Shown: one piece after another, positions 62,635 through 64,000 of the stretch
Layout: each line of letters begins with the position of its first letter
Position numbering within the stretch: position 1 is the first letter of the stretch
Assembly: GCA_905116865.2 (NCBI GenBank)
Contig: CAJHNH020008547.1
Span: 466,501 to 530,500, forward strand
DNA length: 64,000 nt
Source of the DNA: Candidula unifasciata
Taxonomy: Eukaryota > Mollusca > Gastropoda > Stylommatophora > Geomitridae
Direction of reading: 5' to 3'
Position numbers and translations under genes: made by a program
Notes under the pieces: model-generated
What the model saw: only the letters and a program-made list of their open reading frames with translations
Told to the model about the DNA's origin: nothing
Databases searched by the model: none

Positions 62635-63600
62635 CGGGCTGGTATTATATGGAAAAGGCATTTCAAAAGTGAGCTTAGTTGCTTTACTGGCAGGTTTAAC
62701 AAATACTGAAGGTACACCTAATTTTGATATATGGTGTCATTTGTTTTGTGCTGCAACACATCACATGGTTTTGAGTGTTTATCAATGTATCAGTCAGTTA
62801 GCTTATTGTATATTGTATTGGTAACTTTATTTTACTTTTTCCTGACTGTTATCCTCTTTTCATTTTTTACCTGTCTCTGTCTTTTGACTTGTTGCTATCC
62901 CCACTGTATGTCCTCTCCTGTGGTATTCCCTGGCTCTGCTGTCTCATGCATTCAATTCTCAGATCCCATATAATTTTAAGCTGTCTCTGTGTGATTTTCT
63001 ATTCACTAAGATCAGTCCTCTGTGTGTCGACTGGTCATGATGCATACCAGTGTAAATGTTATGCTCTTGGATGCTGGGCAAACATGGATACTACAAAATT
63101 TTTTTATTACACAATAGCTGTTGTTTTCGGAGAAGCTGTGGCGAATGTATAATCACATCAGAATCCCACGGTATATCAATCATCCATGCTGTCTCTGTCT
63201 GTCTGTCTACATTTCATATGTATCTATCTCAATCCCCCTTTTTTTTTTAATGTAAGAACATTAGTGCTATTTATTGTTATCCCTCATGTATGCACATTAT
63301 CATTCATTTCTCACTGTGGCATCATGACTAGTTGATACTTTTAGGTGCTTCGTGTTGTAAAGACATTCACATTCATGCGCTTTCTATGTCAATTTTGTTC
63401 AAAAACATACTGCCAAACTGTGTCTTTTTTCTTCTGCCTTCTATACCCTAATGGGGCATTAGTCCTCAATCAACTCACGCTGTCAATATAGTCATTGCTA
63501 TTACATTTGCTCTTAGTGTCTTCCCTATCTTTTTAACTTCACTTTCTAGCTCCCTTCTGCGTGTGTTTTTATGGTCTTTGTATATTTTTATGCCCCTGTT
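62635..63600. other. Sequence after the 61954 frame
   Basis: No gene is recognised. Short + strand frames here have no motif. A TC-rich part at 63190-63245 includes ctgtctctgtctgtctgtct. Confidence 0.35.
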
Positions 63601-63865
63601 GGTTCCAGTACACAACTCGTTGGCAGACAACTATAAATTTATAAGGTTTTTGCTGAAAGAAAGTCAGTTGATGGCCATTTTCATATGTTAATTAGGTCAT
63701 GTCGACTGACCTTGGTATTTTTTTATGATCTTTGTGTTTACCTTGTCGGGACGCACAATTTGATATGCATGTCGCCAGGCTCGCTGGCGGATAACCTTAC
63801 AGGTATAATGTTTTGCTTGAAAATAGTGAGCTGGTGGCCATTTTCATATGTTAATTAGGTGCATA
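63600..63865. repeat. About 170-bp tandem duplication
   Basis: Two copies end in the identical stretch gtggccattttcatatgtta (tgatggcc in the first) plus attagg, at 63668-63697 and 63834-63861, each preceded by a gcagacaacta- or gcggataacct-type block and ttgctgaaa or ttgcttgaaa. Confidence 0.75.
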
Positions 63866-64000
63866 ATGTATTATATGTTTTTAAAACATGCATATACAGT
63901 TAGGTCTAACTGTCCCGCTTCCAGCAATATGTGGTTGCTAAGGGATTCGTTCAGAAACAAAAAAGTTATGGCGGTAAAATCAAACATTGAGTCATTTCAT

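Overview
The window is animal nuclear DNA: short conserved coding exons with canonical AG/GT borders, separated by long AT-rich introns full of decayed retrotransposons, tRNA-derived SINEs and many minisatellites. It holds one recognisable host gene, on the + strand: the middle part of NALCN, the four-domain sodium-leak channel. Fourteen exons can be read between 6669 and 58170, covering domain I S1 to the start of the domain II-III linker (about 580 residues). The first exons and domains III-IV lie outside the window or were not found. A duplicated domain II pore exon, as known in protostome NALCN genes, and a SPIN hAT transposon, a family reported in the pond snail Lymnaea, make a mollusc and probably a gastropod the best guess. 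Nothing here fixes the species.

The most informative feature is a pair of alternative domain II pore exons, 5.1 kb apart. Exon 12a (35842-35982) carries glutamate at the selectivity-filter position and exon 12b (41107-41244) carries lysine. Both are phase 0/0 and encode the same protein segment (47 and 46 residues), so splicing one or the other would switch the filter between an EE-type and an EK-type pore. The S4 exon of domain I (10029-10178) has one extra base in a run of C that breaks the frame; the flanking exon phases show where the frame should be.

Layout: 1-2130 is a minus-strand SINE piece and a large 16-bp minisatellite. 2130-6660 has fragments of an RNase H-encoding LINE. 6669-20032 holds domain I exons and the first domain II exon, with SINEs, two hAT MITEs nearby (7830-8014 and, further on, 21477-21654) and a mariner remnant at 17100-17600. 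20033-29385 carries the rest of domain II up to S5 among 41-, 56- and 31-bp arrays and LINE debris. 29386-58095 holds the two pore exons inside very long repeat-rich introns with arrays of 18, 27, 32, 40, 42, 44, 53, 82 and about 91 bp. 58096-58170 is the exon finishing domain II S6. After it come two copies of the RNase H LINE (one with a clear target-site duplication), a five-copy 178-bp satellite, and an unrecognised 186-codon reading frame (61954-62514) that looks like a terminal exon because it has an acceptor-like start and a polyadenylation signal.

Most long open frames here are by-products of tandem repeats whose units lack stop codons. No bacterial gene, CRISPR array, operon or functional RNA gene was found.
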